Made by a program: the position numbers and the translations under genes. 64,000 bases of DNA, taken from assembly GCF_050749805.1 (NCBI RefSeq), contig NZ_CP192738.1, forward strand, positions 3,844,001-3,908,000, read 5' to 3'. Numbering within the stretch: the first letter of the stretch is position 1; each line of letters starts with the position of its first letter. Shown here piece by piece: positions 1 to 8,104 of this stretch. The DNA is from Hahella sp018986435 (GTDB lineage: Bacteria; Pseudomonadota; Gammaproteobacteria; Pseudomonadales; Oleiphilaceae). The notes below the pieces were generated by a model. It had not been told where the DNA came from, made no database searches, and worked only from the letters and a program-made list of their open reading frames with translations.

Positions 1-2
1 CC

Positions 3-1394
3 AATGCGGCCACGTTCTATCAGACCATCGCCGCCTACCCTACCTCACAGTTAACCCAGAACTATGAAACCGCCATGAACGGCGCGCAGACTACCGCGCA
101 AGGACAGGCGGACGGCAGCGCGAATTCTTCCGACAATGTGGCCAATTCCATTACCGACAGCGTCAATGCTTTCTTTGCGTCCACCAAGGGCTTCCAGAAC
201 GTCACCCTGGCGGGTCTCGTCGCCGTGGAGTCCTACTACAGCAAATTCCCGTTCGTGTGGGCGCAATATGACAGCACGACCTATTACCTGTACAGCAGCG
301 ATGGCAATACCACCTCCTTTGTGGGCACGCTCTCTCTGACCAAACCCTCGGCGCTGGATCTCAGCAAACCCAATGCGGGATACGCCTGCACTTTCACTCC
401 GGCGAAAGACCCTACTGACACCAGCACTGTGGATGTTGACTCATCACAGGCGAAAACCCTGACGTACAGCAATGCGCTGTTCGTCGACAACGTGAACGCG
501 GATATCCCGGACGTAGCGGTGAAAGGCACCTTCCAATTGAAACGCGTGTTCACCCAAAACCCGTCCGATACTCAGATCATCCCCGTGCTGACCGGCACCA
601 TCGCAGGCGAAACCTGTATTGGTTTTGATTCGCCGCAACTGAGCACCGATCAGAGTTCCGAATTCTGGAACACCCTGTTCCACCCGAAAAACTCCGCGCA
701 AGTGTTCAATTCCATCATGACCATTGGCGGCGCGGTGATGATGCTGCATTTCGTGGGGTCCACTCTGTACGGTATCTTCAAATGGGTCAAAAACCGCGGC
801 AAAGCCAAAGAACCCACCACCGAGGATTTGTTCAAGCAACAGCAGGAAGCATTTGAGAAGGCCCTGAACGAGAAGATCGACACCGCCGTGCAGAAGCTCA
901 CCAACGGCAAACAAAACGCGCCGGAGGATACCGAAAGCGCACTGGAGGAGATCAATTCAGAACGGGGCTCCATTGATGACAACCTGAACGCCATCAACCT
1001 GGAAGAAGGCCTGAAAGTCGAAGCCAGCACGCTGGAAATTCAGGCGCAATATGAAAGTGAAATGAACGGCCAGCAACTGGAGCAACTGGAATCCAGCGCC
1101 ACCAGCATCAAGAACTCCAATGACGCCCTAAACAGCGCCACAGAAGAGAATCTCCATGATGTCGTCACTGAGCAGACCAGCGCGTTCAAGGACATTCAGG
1201 CCAATACCTCCGCGCTGACGGAATCCCTAGATAAGTCCATCTCCAGCGAGCAGCAGGCGCAGATTGAAAGCAATCAGGCCGCCAGCGAAAAAGTCAGCGA
1301 AGATATCGAGAATTCGGAGAAAAATGCGGAAGAGGACGCCTCCAACAGCGATCCCAAAGCGGAAGACGAAATCAAGCCACTCGAAGATTTCTAA
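3..1394 (+). CDS. Membrane-anchored coiled-coil protein, 5' end outside the window (borosin-like cluster gene 1)
   Basis: The reading frame is open to the left edge, so the true start is missing. About 463 residues are visible. The first part (to about nt 650) is a Ser/Thr/Asp-rich globular region with aromatic strand-like stretches. One hydrophobic segment (about nt 709-785, containing IGGAVMMLHFVG) is a probable membrane span, followed by the basic stretch KWVKNRGKAK. The last ~200 residues are rich in Glu, Gln, Asn and Ser without Pro, as expected for a long coiled coil or extended helix. I do not recognise the family. The motif FYQ followed by a region ending in aromatic strands (YYLYSSD here, LTLYCYNP in the next gene) hints that genes 1 and 2 are distant paralogues. 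It lies 97 nt upstream of gene 2 on the same strand, probably in one operon with the methyltransferase. Confidence 0.75.
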   Translation, partial: NAATFYQTIAAYPTSQLTQNYETAMNGAQTTAQGQADGSANSSDNVANSITDSVNAFFASTKGFQNVTLAGLVAVESYYSKFPFVWAQYDSTTYYLYSSDGNTTSFVGTLSLTKPSALDLSKPNAGYACTFTPAKDPTDTSTVDVDSSQAKTLTYSNALFVDNVNADIPDVAVKGTFQLKRVFTQNPSDTQIIPVLTGTIAGETCIGFDSPQLSTDQSSEFWNTLFHPKNSAQVFNSIMTIGGAVMMLHFVGSTLYGIFKWVKNRGKAKEPTTEDLFKQQQEAFEKALNEKIDTAVQKLTNGKQNAPEDTESALEEINSERGSIDDNLNAINLEEGLKVEASTLEIQAQYESEMNGQQLEQLESSATSIKNSNDALNSATEENLHDVVTEQTSAFKDIQANTSALTESLDKSISSEQQAQIESNQAASEKVSEDIENSEKNAEEDASNSDPKAEDEIKPLEDF

Positions 1395-1491
1395 ACACCC
1401 ACTTCATTGACTACTGGCGACGGGATGCGCAGCGACGCGCATTCCCGTCGCCGCCTTTGTCACGCCCTACTCACGCTTGAAGGAGATCCGC

Positions 1492-3339
1492 ATGGCCGCG
1501 AATGTGGTTAACATCGACAATCAATATAGCGAAGCTCTCGATATCTATACGTTTACCGTGCCTTCCGGCGCCTCGGCGGATAATCCCAGCACGATGTACC
1601 CGGTTTACACCAAAGTGGACTCCGTCGCCGCCAATTCCAAAAAGACCTATACCCCCTCCAACCCTCTGGAAAATCTGTCGTTTGCGCGCCAGTCGGACGG
1701 CATGCCGCTGCTGAATCAGGTCACCAACATCCTGGGCGACACCAATGTCACCATCACGGCGGACGACCTCACCAGCGCGCAAAAAGCCTTCGCTTTCTAC
1801 CAGGCTTACAAGGGCAGTCCCTATAGCCCCAGTGCGCTGGCGGTCAACGATATCATTCTGAACAACAGCGATCTGACGCAACAGAACCAAAAACTGAATC
1901 AATGGTTCTCCGATAACAATGTCGGCTTTGACTACAACACCTTTTCCTCAGTTTCCTATTGGGCGGAAAACGACGTGCGCGCCTGGGCCGGCAGCGAAGG
2001 CCTGACCCTCTACTGCTACAACCCCCAACCGCCGCAACCCATGATTCCGCTGGTGCTGCCGAAAGACAGCAGCGGCCAGATTATTCTCGGCGCCGATGGC
2101 AGCGCTCTGTATCAACCCACCAGCGGAAGCACGGTGGAGCTGACGCTGAGCAAAGGGACACTGACCTCCAACGGCGCCACCGACACCAGCGGCGTCAATC
2201 TCAGCGCGGTGATGCAGGACATGATCATGCATGGCGGCGACGCCGGCGTTTACGAACTGTTCTTTACTGGCAAAGTCGATGGCGACGACGTCATTGTCCA
2301 GCCCTATCAGGTTCCGCAACTGGCCTGGTGGATGTCCGCCTATGACTTGGCGTACACCGCTTACACCGCCATCAACATCATCATGATCAGCCAAACGGTC
2401 ATCGCCCTGGCGAAGAACCTTCCCACGCTGTTCAACGCATTGAAAACCGGAGGTCAGGCGGTCATCAGCGCAGTGAAGTCCGACCTCAGCAACGTCGCGC
2501 AATGGATATCCAGCAAGTTCACCAGTGCGGCGGCGGACAACGGCGATCTAGTGAATGTGGACGTGGATACCGATGTAGACGTGGATGTCGACGTGGATGT
2601 CGATACCGACGTGGACACGGACGTCGATGTGGACGTGGATATCGACGTGGACATTGACATAGATATCGACGCCCTGGTGGTGGTGGACGTGGATGTGGAC
2701 ATCGACGTAGACATCGACACTGACGTAGACACGGTGGTGGACAATGTCGTCGACAACGTGACCGATATCGACACCGACATCGATACGGATATCAATGTCG
2801 ACAGCTCGGCGCTGGGCTCGCTGGTGAAGAACATCGGTCAGTCTCTTTGGGCCAACAAAGGCGCTATTTTCAAGTTTGTCCTGAAAAACGCCGCCGTGAT
2901 GGGGGGCATGACCGCTGCCCAGAAGCTGTTGGGCATGTGGGGCAAAAAGGCCGGCGACAGTTACGCCGACGAACAGCCTTCCGAAGCCGCGCCGCTGGGC
3001 TTGCTGATGGATTACATGGAAAACCCCGCCAATACGATTCAGGAACGCTGGACCACCTTCTCTTATTACGTGGACCAAGGCGCCAGCGCTGACGAACAGA
3101 ACATGGCGGTATCTGGCATCCTGTCCCTGAAAAACGACGCCGAAGATCAGGCCTTCAGCGCATGGCGCTGGAGTCAGGACGACGAGAACGCGGCGGTCAA
3201 CGCCATGGCGCAGTATTCCTCGCAAAGCGACTGGCCCAAAGCCTACACCACTCTCGCCAGCTATACCTACCAGGGCAAAACGCTGCCGTTGAAAGTCGGC
3301 GCCAGCGTCGCCCTGAAATTCGTCGCCAAAATTCTGTAA
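1492..3339 (+). CDS. Membrane protein with long Asp-Val/Ile/Thr dipeptide repeat (borosin-like cluster gene 2)
   Basis: The ATG at 1492 has an AAGGAGA ribosome site at 1480-1486, so it is preferred over the in-frame TTG at 1477. The product has 615 residues. The N-terminal ~280 residues look globular (strand-rich, with aromatic patches WWMSAYDLAYTAY). A hydrophobic segment around nt 2370-2420 (INIIMISQTVIALA) is a likely membrane span. Codons at about 2554-2802 encode an alternating repeat of Asp with Val, Ile or Thr, interrupted once by ALVVVD. A second hydrophobic or amphipathic stretch (FKFVLKNAAVMGGM) follows, then a ~130-residue helical C-terminal domain rich in Trp and Ala. No known family is recognised. 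It ends 13 nt before the methyltransferase gene, so co-expression is very likely. It could be a structural partner or even the substrate of the methyltransferase; both are inference. Confidence 0.85.
   Translation: MAANVVNIDNQYSEALDIYTFTVPSGASADNPSTMYPVYTKVDSVAANSKKTYTPSNPLENLSFARQSDGMPLLNQVTNILGDTNVTITADDLTSAQKAFAFYQAYKGSPYSPSALAVNDIILNNSDLTQQNQKLNQWFSDNNVGFDYNTFSSVSYWAENDVRAWAGSEGLTLYCYNPQPPQPMIPLVLPKDSSGQIILGADGSALYQPTSGSTVELTLSKGTLTSNGATDTSGVNLSAVMQDMIMHGGDAGVYELFFTGKVDGDDVIVQPYQVPQLAWWMSAYDLAYTAYTAINIIMISQTVIALAKNLPTLFNALKTGGQAVISAVKSDLSNVAQWISSKFTSAAADNGDLVNVDVDTDVDVDVDVDVDTDVDTDVDVDVDIDVDIDIDIDALVVVDVDVDIDVDIDTDVDTVVDNVVDNVTDIDTDIDTDINVDSSALGSLVKNIGQSLWANKGAIFKFVLKNAAVMGGMTAAQKLLGMWGKKAGDSYADEQPSEAAPLGLLMDYMENPANTIQERWTTFSYYVDQGASADEQNMAVSGILSLKNDAEDQAFSAWRWSQDDENAAVNAMAQYSSQSDWPKAYTTLASYTYQGKTLPLKVGASVALKFVAKIL
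2554..2802 (+). repeat. Asp-Val/Ile/Thr dipeptide-coding repeat
   Basis: About 80 codons of gene 2 alternate GAC or GAT with GTG/GTA/GTC, ATC/ATT/ATA or ACC/ACG. The DNA is a degenerate 6-bp repeat (gacgtg-like) with varied third positions, so the amino-acid pattern is held while the DNA has drifted. That suggests selection on the protein. The product would be an acidic, beta-branched strand with one charged and one hydrophobic face, possibly metal binding. Confidence 0.9.
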
Positions 3340-3352
3340 GGGAGAACGTCAC

Positions 3353-5563
3353 ATGGCGAGCGCTTATCCAAAATATGAAGATCATCAGAAGCACTGGGAA
3401 GAACTGGCTCAGGGCATCGCCGCGCTGAAGGAGACTGTGAGAGAGGTCGAGGAAGGAGAAATCCCCCCCGGCTCAAAACAAGGCGAGCTCATCATACTGG
3501 GGACCGGGATCGAAACCATTGGCATCTCCGTCGGCGACATCCGCCTCATCGAAGAAGCGGACAAAGTGCTGTACTGCGTCGCCGACCCCGCCACCGTGGT
3601 CTGGCTCAAGCAGTTGCGACCGGACTCGTTGGATCTGTACGTGCTGTATGGAGAGGACAAAGTCCGCTACACCACTTACATGCAGATGACGGAAGCCCAG
3701 CTCTACTGGGTGCGGCAGGGACTCAAGGTCGTCGTGGTGTTCTACGGCCATCCGGGCATATTCGTGTTGTCCACGCACCGGGCGATCAAACTGGCGCGCC
3801 GGGAGGGCTATAAAGCCACCATGAAGGCGGGCGTCTGCGCGCTGGACACATTGTGCTCCGACCTGGGCATCGACCCTTGCTACCCGGGCCTGCAGACTCA
3901 CGAAGCCACTGACTGCCTGGTCCGGCGTCGCCATTTGGACGCCAGTCTTCATGTGGTGTTATGGCAGGTTGGCCTGATTGGAGAAATGGGTTATCGCCGG
4001 CAAGGATACCTGAATAACAAGTTTTCCTATTTCATCCACTGGCTGCAGTCTATTTACGGAGCGGACTATGAAGTCACCCACTACATTGGTTCCCGTTATC
4101 CCACCATCGACCCGCTGATCGAAACCTATCGCCTGAGCGAACTGCATGATCCGGCGAATCAGATCAGGATCACCGGCCTGTCCACGTTCTACATTCCTCC
4201 TATGCAGGTGGTTCCGACGGATTATCAGACCGCCGTTGACCTGGGCGTCATCGAGCCTGGGCAGAAACTGATGACGCCCCGCTCGCCCCTGCGGGAAATC
4301 GACCGTTATGGTCCCCGGGAAATGAAAGCCTTCGACGCCTTCCAACGCTTTCGCATCCCCGCTTCCTACAAATGGCAGGATGAAACCGCCGCCAGTCGCT
4401 TCCTGATTGAACTGCGTTTCGATACGCGTTTGCAGGATCTGTATCGCCGCGATCCTGGCGCCGCGCTGCAAGACCCTCGTTTCAGCTCATTATCAGATCG
4501 TGAGCGGGCGATGCTGGCGTCACGGGATTCCGGCGCCATTCAAATCGCCGCCAAAGGCGCCTATATCCGCTCCCCCGCCACAGAAGCGACGGTGACCGCC
4601 TGTCTGACGCAAAAGTCCGTCGCGATAGAGCTGGTGAAAACACTTGGGGACCAGCCCAAAGCGGAAGCCAGGGCCGCCTTCGAGACTTGGCTGAAGTCGC
4701 GAAATTATCAAGTTGAGTGGGCGCATTTGGGCGGCGCCATTGATTTTATCTTCCGCAACAATCTGTTCCCCTGGACCGGGGTTTATATCGAACCCGAACA
4801 GCAGTTTGTGATAACCATTATCGGCGCCCGCAAACAGCGTCATAAAAGCGTTATCTACATCAATGGCGCCCGCATCCGATCTTTTGCGTTTGACTCCGGC
4901 GCCATTCGCTGGAAGGCGAGCAGCCAGGTCCCCCATCACGGTTTTCTGCGCCTGGACGTAGACGCCAACGGCGCACGCCGGCTGATCGGCAAGATCTGGA
5001 GCGACGCCAACAGCGACGGCGCCCAGTCCGCTTTTGTCGCCCTGGAAGCCAACCCCGAACGTAAAGCGCTAAGCGCCCAAGCCTGCGGTTTCAGCGGATG
5101 TGATGACCTTGGCGCCATCTATGGCGAATACGCCGTTCGCACCGATGGACGCTTTTACCGGGACATCAACGAGTTCAAAGTGTCAGAGGCTGGATTGACG
5201 ATTAACCAGCGCGTGGTTCCAGAATTCTCTTTCAACAGAGGGACACTGCGCTGGCGCGGCGGCGACAAAGCCTGCTACGAAGGGGAAGCGACCTTTTTGC
5301 GCGACCCTATCATCAACTCCATTGAACTTTACGGCGCAACCCGCTCCCACGAAGAGGAAGGCGTTTTCACGTGCTACGGCTCCTCCATCTCTGCAACGAC
5401 GCCCGATTATTGCGGACCGACTCTGCCTGACTGGGCCGCGCGCCACTTGGCGGATATCGCACACCACAACAGCCCTAAGGGAGGATTGCTGTTATGGCAT
5501 AAGTGGGAAAAGTTCAATCTCACGACCTTTATCGTCAATCGCTATTTAACCCATCTTCTTTAA
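3353..5563 (+). CDS. Borosin-type peptide backbone alpha-N-methyltransferase fused to a borosin-binding-like domain and a long C-terminal extension
   Basis: This 736-residue protein should use S-adenosylmethionine to methylate backbone amides of a peptide. Residues ~43-283 are a tetrapyrrole-methylase fold closely matching my memory of the omphalotin precursor OphMA. It shows GTGIETIG, the YCVADPAT strand, YGHPGIFV, EGYKATM, WQVG and STFYIPP. The residues corresponding to OphMA Tyr66, Arg72, Tyr76 and Tyr98 are present as Tyr99, Arg105, Tyr109 and Tyr131. Residues ~341-402 resemble the helical borosin-binding domain (FLIELRFD, YRRDPGAALQD, LSDRERAMLAS). OphMA then ends in a short core peptide, but here ~330 more residues follow. 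They include two similar strand motifs, FAFDSGAIRW (511-520) and FSFNRGTLRW (625-634). The C-terminal family is unknown. The ATG follows GGGAGAA; the gene sits between two unknown repeat proteins, 13 nt and 20 nt away. An ordinary cobalamin or siroheme methylase is unlikely. Confidence 0.88.
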   Translation: MASAYPKYEDHQKHWEELAQGIAALKETVREVEEGEIPPGSKQGELIILGTGIETIGISVGDIRLIEEADKVLYCVADPATVVWLKQLRPDSLDLYVLYGEDKVRYTTYMQMTEAQLYWVRQGLKVVVVFYGHPGIFVLSTHRAIKLARREGYKATMKAGVCALDTLCSDLGIDPCYPGLQTHEATDCLVRRRHLDASLHVVLWQVGLIGEMGYRRQGYLNNKFSYFIHWLQSIYGADYEVTHYIGSRYPTIDPLIETYRLSELHDPANQIRITGLSTFYIPPMQVVPTDYQTAVDLGVIEPGQKLMTPRSPLREIDRYGPREMKAFDAFQRFRIPASYKWQDETAASRFLIELRFDTRLQDLYRRDPGAALQDPRFSSLSDRERAMLASRDSGAIQIAAKGAYIRSPATEATVTACLTQKSVAIELVKTLGDQPKAEARAAFETWLKSRNYQVEWAHLGGAIDFIFRNNLFPWTGVYIEPEQQFVITIIGARKQRHKSVIYINGARIRSFAFDSGAIRWKASSQVPHHGFLRLDVDANGARRLIGKIWSDANSDGAQSAFVALEANPERKALSAQACGFSGCDDLGAIYGEYAVRTDGRFYRDINEFKVSEAGLTINQRVVPEFSFNRGTLRWRGGDKACYEGEATFLRDPIINSIELYGATRSHEEEGVFTCYGSSISATTPDYCGPTLPDWAARHLADIAHHNSPKGGLLLWHKWEKFNLTTFIVNRYLTHLL

Positions 5564-5583
5564 TCCTTGAGGAGGAATGCGCC

Positions 5584-7173
5584 TTGAACGCCACACACGA
5601 ACTCAGCGATCACCTCGAAGCGTCGGAAAATATCGCCAACGTCAGCCAGTTGGCGGGTGTTGTCGCCAGCCTGCCGCAGAGCGCCAGCACCACTCATTAC
5701 GGGGCGGACGGCAAGCAAATCGCGTCCTATTCCAAAACCAGTTACGCCAACTTAAAACTGTCCCCGCAGGGCGACATTCAGGGTGGAACCCTGAGCCATA
5801 GCGCAACAGACGCCAATGGCAACGCGTTGAACAGCTCCACCCTCGCCTTCGCCAACGGCAATGTCGCCACGGCCAAAACACAGATCAACAATCGCTTCGC
5901 CAGTGGCGTCGCCAAGCAGGTGGAAGCGGATTTCAGTAATGTGAAATGGACGCCGGCCACCACTATTCACAGCGGTCAGGTCAAATTCACTTCACGCCGG
6001 GGTGATTCTCAAACCCTGCGCAGCGACGGCGTCGTCACTTACGCCAATGAACTGATAACGAGCGGATCGTTTCGCCATTACTCGCCGGAGGGACAAGGCG
6101 GCGTAGAGGGCTATACGGACATTGATTACAGCAACACCAAGTTCGTCGGCGACCGTATTATCGGCGGTTACTTCTCCGTCTCCTCCAAGAACGCCGCGCG
6201 CGCGGAGAACTCGCAATCCAATGTGTTCATGAACGCCAGCGGCGCCATAGACCAGATTCACACCAAAAATTTCGACCCGGCATCCGCTGCAATGAAGTCA
6301 CAGGTTTTGACGGAGTTTCAAAACACCCAGTTCAACGCCCGTAACGAAATCGACGGCGGCGAAGCCCATTACAGCATCAGCGACCCCAACGGGGTCTTGC
6401 AGAACAAAACGGTGGTGACCTATCAAAACGGCGTCCCGTCGAATACCGTCACGCAAAACTACGCTAACAACCAGGTCCTCAGCAAAGTGGTTTCATCGTA
6501 CGAAGGCGCGACTTTCGACAATGAACTGCGAGCCATCAACAGCACGGTTCATACCCGGGAATACAACGCGGCGGAGAAGCTGATGTCGATGACGGACGCC
6601 AGTTACAACGCCAGCGGCGCGCCTACCAAAATTCAAAGCCGCACTCTGGACCCGGACACACAAACGCCCCTGTTTTTGATCGAAACTGACTACGCCAACA
6701 CGCAGTTTAACTATCGCCGCAAACCCATTGGCGGTCATGCCAAAATCACGACGACCAATCTGAAAGATTCCAGCTCCATCGAAACGATCAAAACCTTCAC
6801 CTCGCCCACGGCAGCTAGCGCAACCGCCCACGCAGAAGAACTGATGGCGATGCCGACGCAACCTTCAGCGCCCCAATACTTGACCCACACCAGCACGATG
6901 AAAAACGCGGAGGGTCAAACGACCGCTTATAAGAAAACCATCACTCGCAGCGATGGCTCATTACTTAAAACCGTGGTCACCAATGTCACTGACGATAAGC
7001 CAACTTCCGTCGCTGTGACGCTCTACGCCGCCGATGGTAAAACCGTCGCAAAGACTTACGCCATGGATGTCAGCGGGATCGCCGTCAGCGGAGGAAAAGT
7101 CAGCGGCGCGATGAAGATAACCACCAAGTTTCGCGGCCAGACCCTCAGCAGCGAAAGCACCCTGGAGTTTTGA
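5584..7173 (+). CDS. Protein with six ~63-residue repeats (borosin-like cluster gene 4)
   Basis: The best start is the TTG at 5584, placed 7 nt after a strong GAGGAGGA site (5569-5576), giving 529 residues. The frame is open further upstream, but that would overlap the methyltransferase gene. Six degenerate repeats begin near residues 53, 116, 181, 244, 305 and 369, spaced 61-65 residues. Each starts with an acidic or Ser residue, then Tyr/Phe-x-Asn-x-Lys/Gln-Phe/Trp, and most have a Gly-Gly turn about ten residues later (examples DYSNTKF, EFQNTQF, DYANTQF). The sequence is rich in Ser, Thr, Asn and Gly, with alternating strands, and suggests a beta-solenoid or a stack of beta domains. No signal peptide or membrane span is seen. 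I do not recognise the family. It lies 20 nt after the methyltransferase gene and 4 nt before the oxygenase gene, so one operon is likely. Confidence 0.85.
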   Translation: MNATHELSDHLEASENIANVSQLAGVVASLPQSASTTHYGADGKQIASYSKTSYANLKLSPQGDIQGGTLSHSATDANGNALNSSTLAFANGNVATAKTQINNRFASGVAKQVEADFSNVKWTPATTIHSGQVKFTSRRGDSQTLRSDGVVTYANELITSGSFRHYSPEGQGGVEGYTDIDYSNTKFVGDRIIGGYFSVSSKNAARAENSQSNVFMNASGAIDQIHTKNFDPASAAMKSQVLTEFQNTQFNARNEIDGGEAHYSISDPNGVLQNKTVVTYQNGVPSNTVTQNYANNQVLSKVVSSYEGATFDNELRAINSTVHTREYNAAEKLMSMTDASYNASGAPTKIQSRTLDPDTQTPLFLIETDYANTQFNYRRKPIGGHAKITTTNLKDSSSIETIKTFTSPTAASATAHAEELMAMPTQPSAPQYLTHTSTMKNAEGQTTAYKKTITRSDGSLLKTVVTNVTDDKPTSVAVTLYAADGKTVAKTYAMDVSGIAVSGGKVSGAMKITTKFRGQTLSSESTLEF

Positions 7174-7177
7174 TCTG

Positions 7178-7819
7178 ATGCTCAGCCGCGCCCTGACACT
7201 GACTTACAATACAGAGCAGTATCCGTTCCAGAAAGTGTTGTCGCACTATGTCTTTAAAGTGCGGCGGCTGGATCAGTTGCATGTGGCGTGGCGGCGACAG
7301 AATAACCGGGAGGATCTGCATTATCAGGACAACATGGCGCTGCGCAGGCTGATGCAGCGCCTGCCTGACGACGCCCTGTTCTATAAGGTGTATCACGCCT
7401 GGATCGCCAATGTGCTGGCGCCCCGCTACGGCGGCAAGATCAGTTACTCCGCGCACCCGAAAATGCGCGTGCATCTGGCTGGAACCGGCTGTGTGAGCGA
7501 CTTTCACCGCGACGCGGACGTCACCGGCAGGCTGGATCAGATCAACTGCTATCTCCCCTTCACCGACGTGTTTGAAACCTGCACGGTATGGTGTGAAGAG
7601 CGCTACGACAGCAACACCTACCAGCCGCTCACGTTGAAGTATGGAGAGGCCTTGATATGGGACGGCGGCTTGCTAAAGCATGGGACATACGCAAATCAAA
7701 CCGATAAGACTCGCGTCAGTTGCGATTTCAGGTTCAAGGCGAAGGCCCCAGGCCGAGTCCGTTCGCCTTGGAGCGATGTCTTGGCTGACCGCCAGCCAGA
7801 GACCCAGGCTGAGCTATGA
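7178..7819 (+). CDS. Fe(II)/2-oxoglutarate-dependent oxygenase-like protein (StrG-like)
   Basis: The 213-residue product shows the iron-binding triad of this superfamily: His110-x-Asp112 in FHRDAD and a distal His168 in LKHGTY, with Arg179 eleven residues later as the probable 2-oxoglutarate ligand. The core between them (INCYLPFTD, TVWCEERYD, YGEALIWDGG) resembles StrG-type and phytanoyl-CoA-type hydroxylases. Such enzymes hydroxylate, epoxidise or otherwise oxidise unactivated carbons. The ATG lies 4 nt after the stop of the repeat-protein gene, so it is almost certainly co-translated with the borosin-like cluster. A tailoring hydroxylase acting on the methylated product is the natural inference. 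The exact substrate cannot be read from sequence. Its 3' end overlaps the convergent small gene by 6 nt. Confidence 0.75.
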   Translation: MLSRALTLTYNTEQYPFQKVLSHYVFKVRRLDQLHVAWRRQNNREDLHYQDNMALRRLMQRLPDDALFYKVYHAWIANVLAPRYGGKISYSAHPKMRVHLAGTGCVSDFHRDADVTGRLDQINCYLPFTDVFETCTVWCEERYDSNTYQPLTLKYGEALIWDGGLLKHGTYANQTDKTRVSCDFRFKAKAPGRVRSPWSDVLADRQPETQAEL

Positions 7820-8104
7820 GCCGTCTTGATTCAGCGTCCTGACCATCTTTTCCAGCAAGACAAGCTCATCGGTGGTCAGACAATGGTGAGTGATATGATC
7901 GTCGCCGCCCAAATGGCGTTTGAGATTATCCATCCAGTTTTTGCAGATTCTGATTTGCCGCAGTATATCTTCCGTCAAAGCCGTATCACTCTCCAGAGCG
8001 GAAAGCTGCTGCATTTTCCCGTTTATGCAATTTAACGCTTCATGTTTCTGGCAAGTGACGCCAATCTTGCTCCACGTCTCGTCTATCAAAGGGGCGTTGA
8101 TCAT
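7814..8104 (-). CDS. Small hypothetical protein, 96 residues
   Basis: ATG-initiated minus-strand gene, convergent with and overlapping by 6 nt the end of the oxygenase gene. The product is soluble and mostly helical, with a leucine-rich pattern, a HEALNCINGKMQQLSALES segment and a His cluster (DDHITHH). It has no signal peptide or membrane segment. I do not recognise the family. Being convergent, it is probably not part of the methyltransferase operon, though it could mark its downstream boundary. Confidence 0.6.
   Translation of the reverse strand: MINAPLIDETWSKIGVTCQKHEALNCINGKMQQLSALESDTALTEDILRQIRICKNWMDNLKRHLGGDDHITHHCLTTDELVLLEKMVRTLNQDGS

Noticed and set aside
2548..3225. Antisense ORF over the Asp-Val repeat region
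   Set aside because: Low-complexity His/Val/Asp shadow of the repeat; the forward frame has a ribosome site and sits in an operon.
3353..5563. Annotation as a plain uroporphyrin or precorrin methylase
   Set aside because: The Tyr/Arg/Tyr catalytic set and the binding-domain-like helices match borosin enzymes, and there are no cobalamin or heme neighbours.
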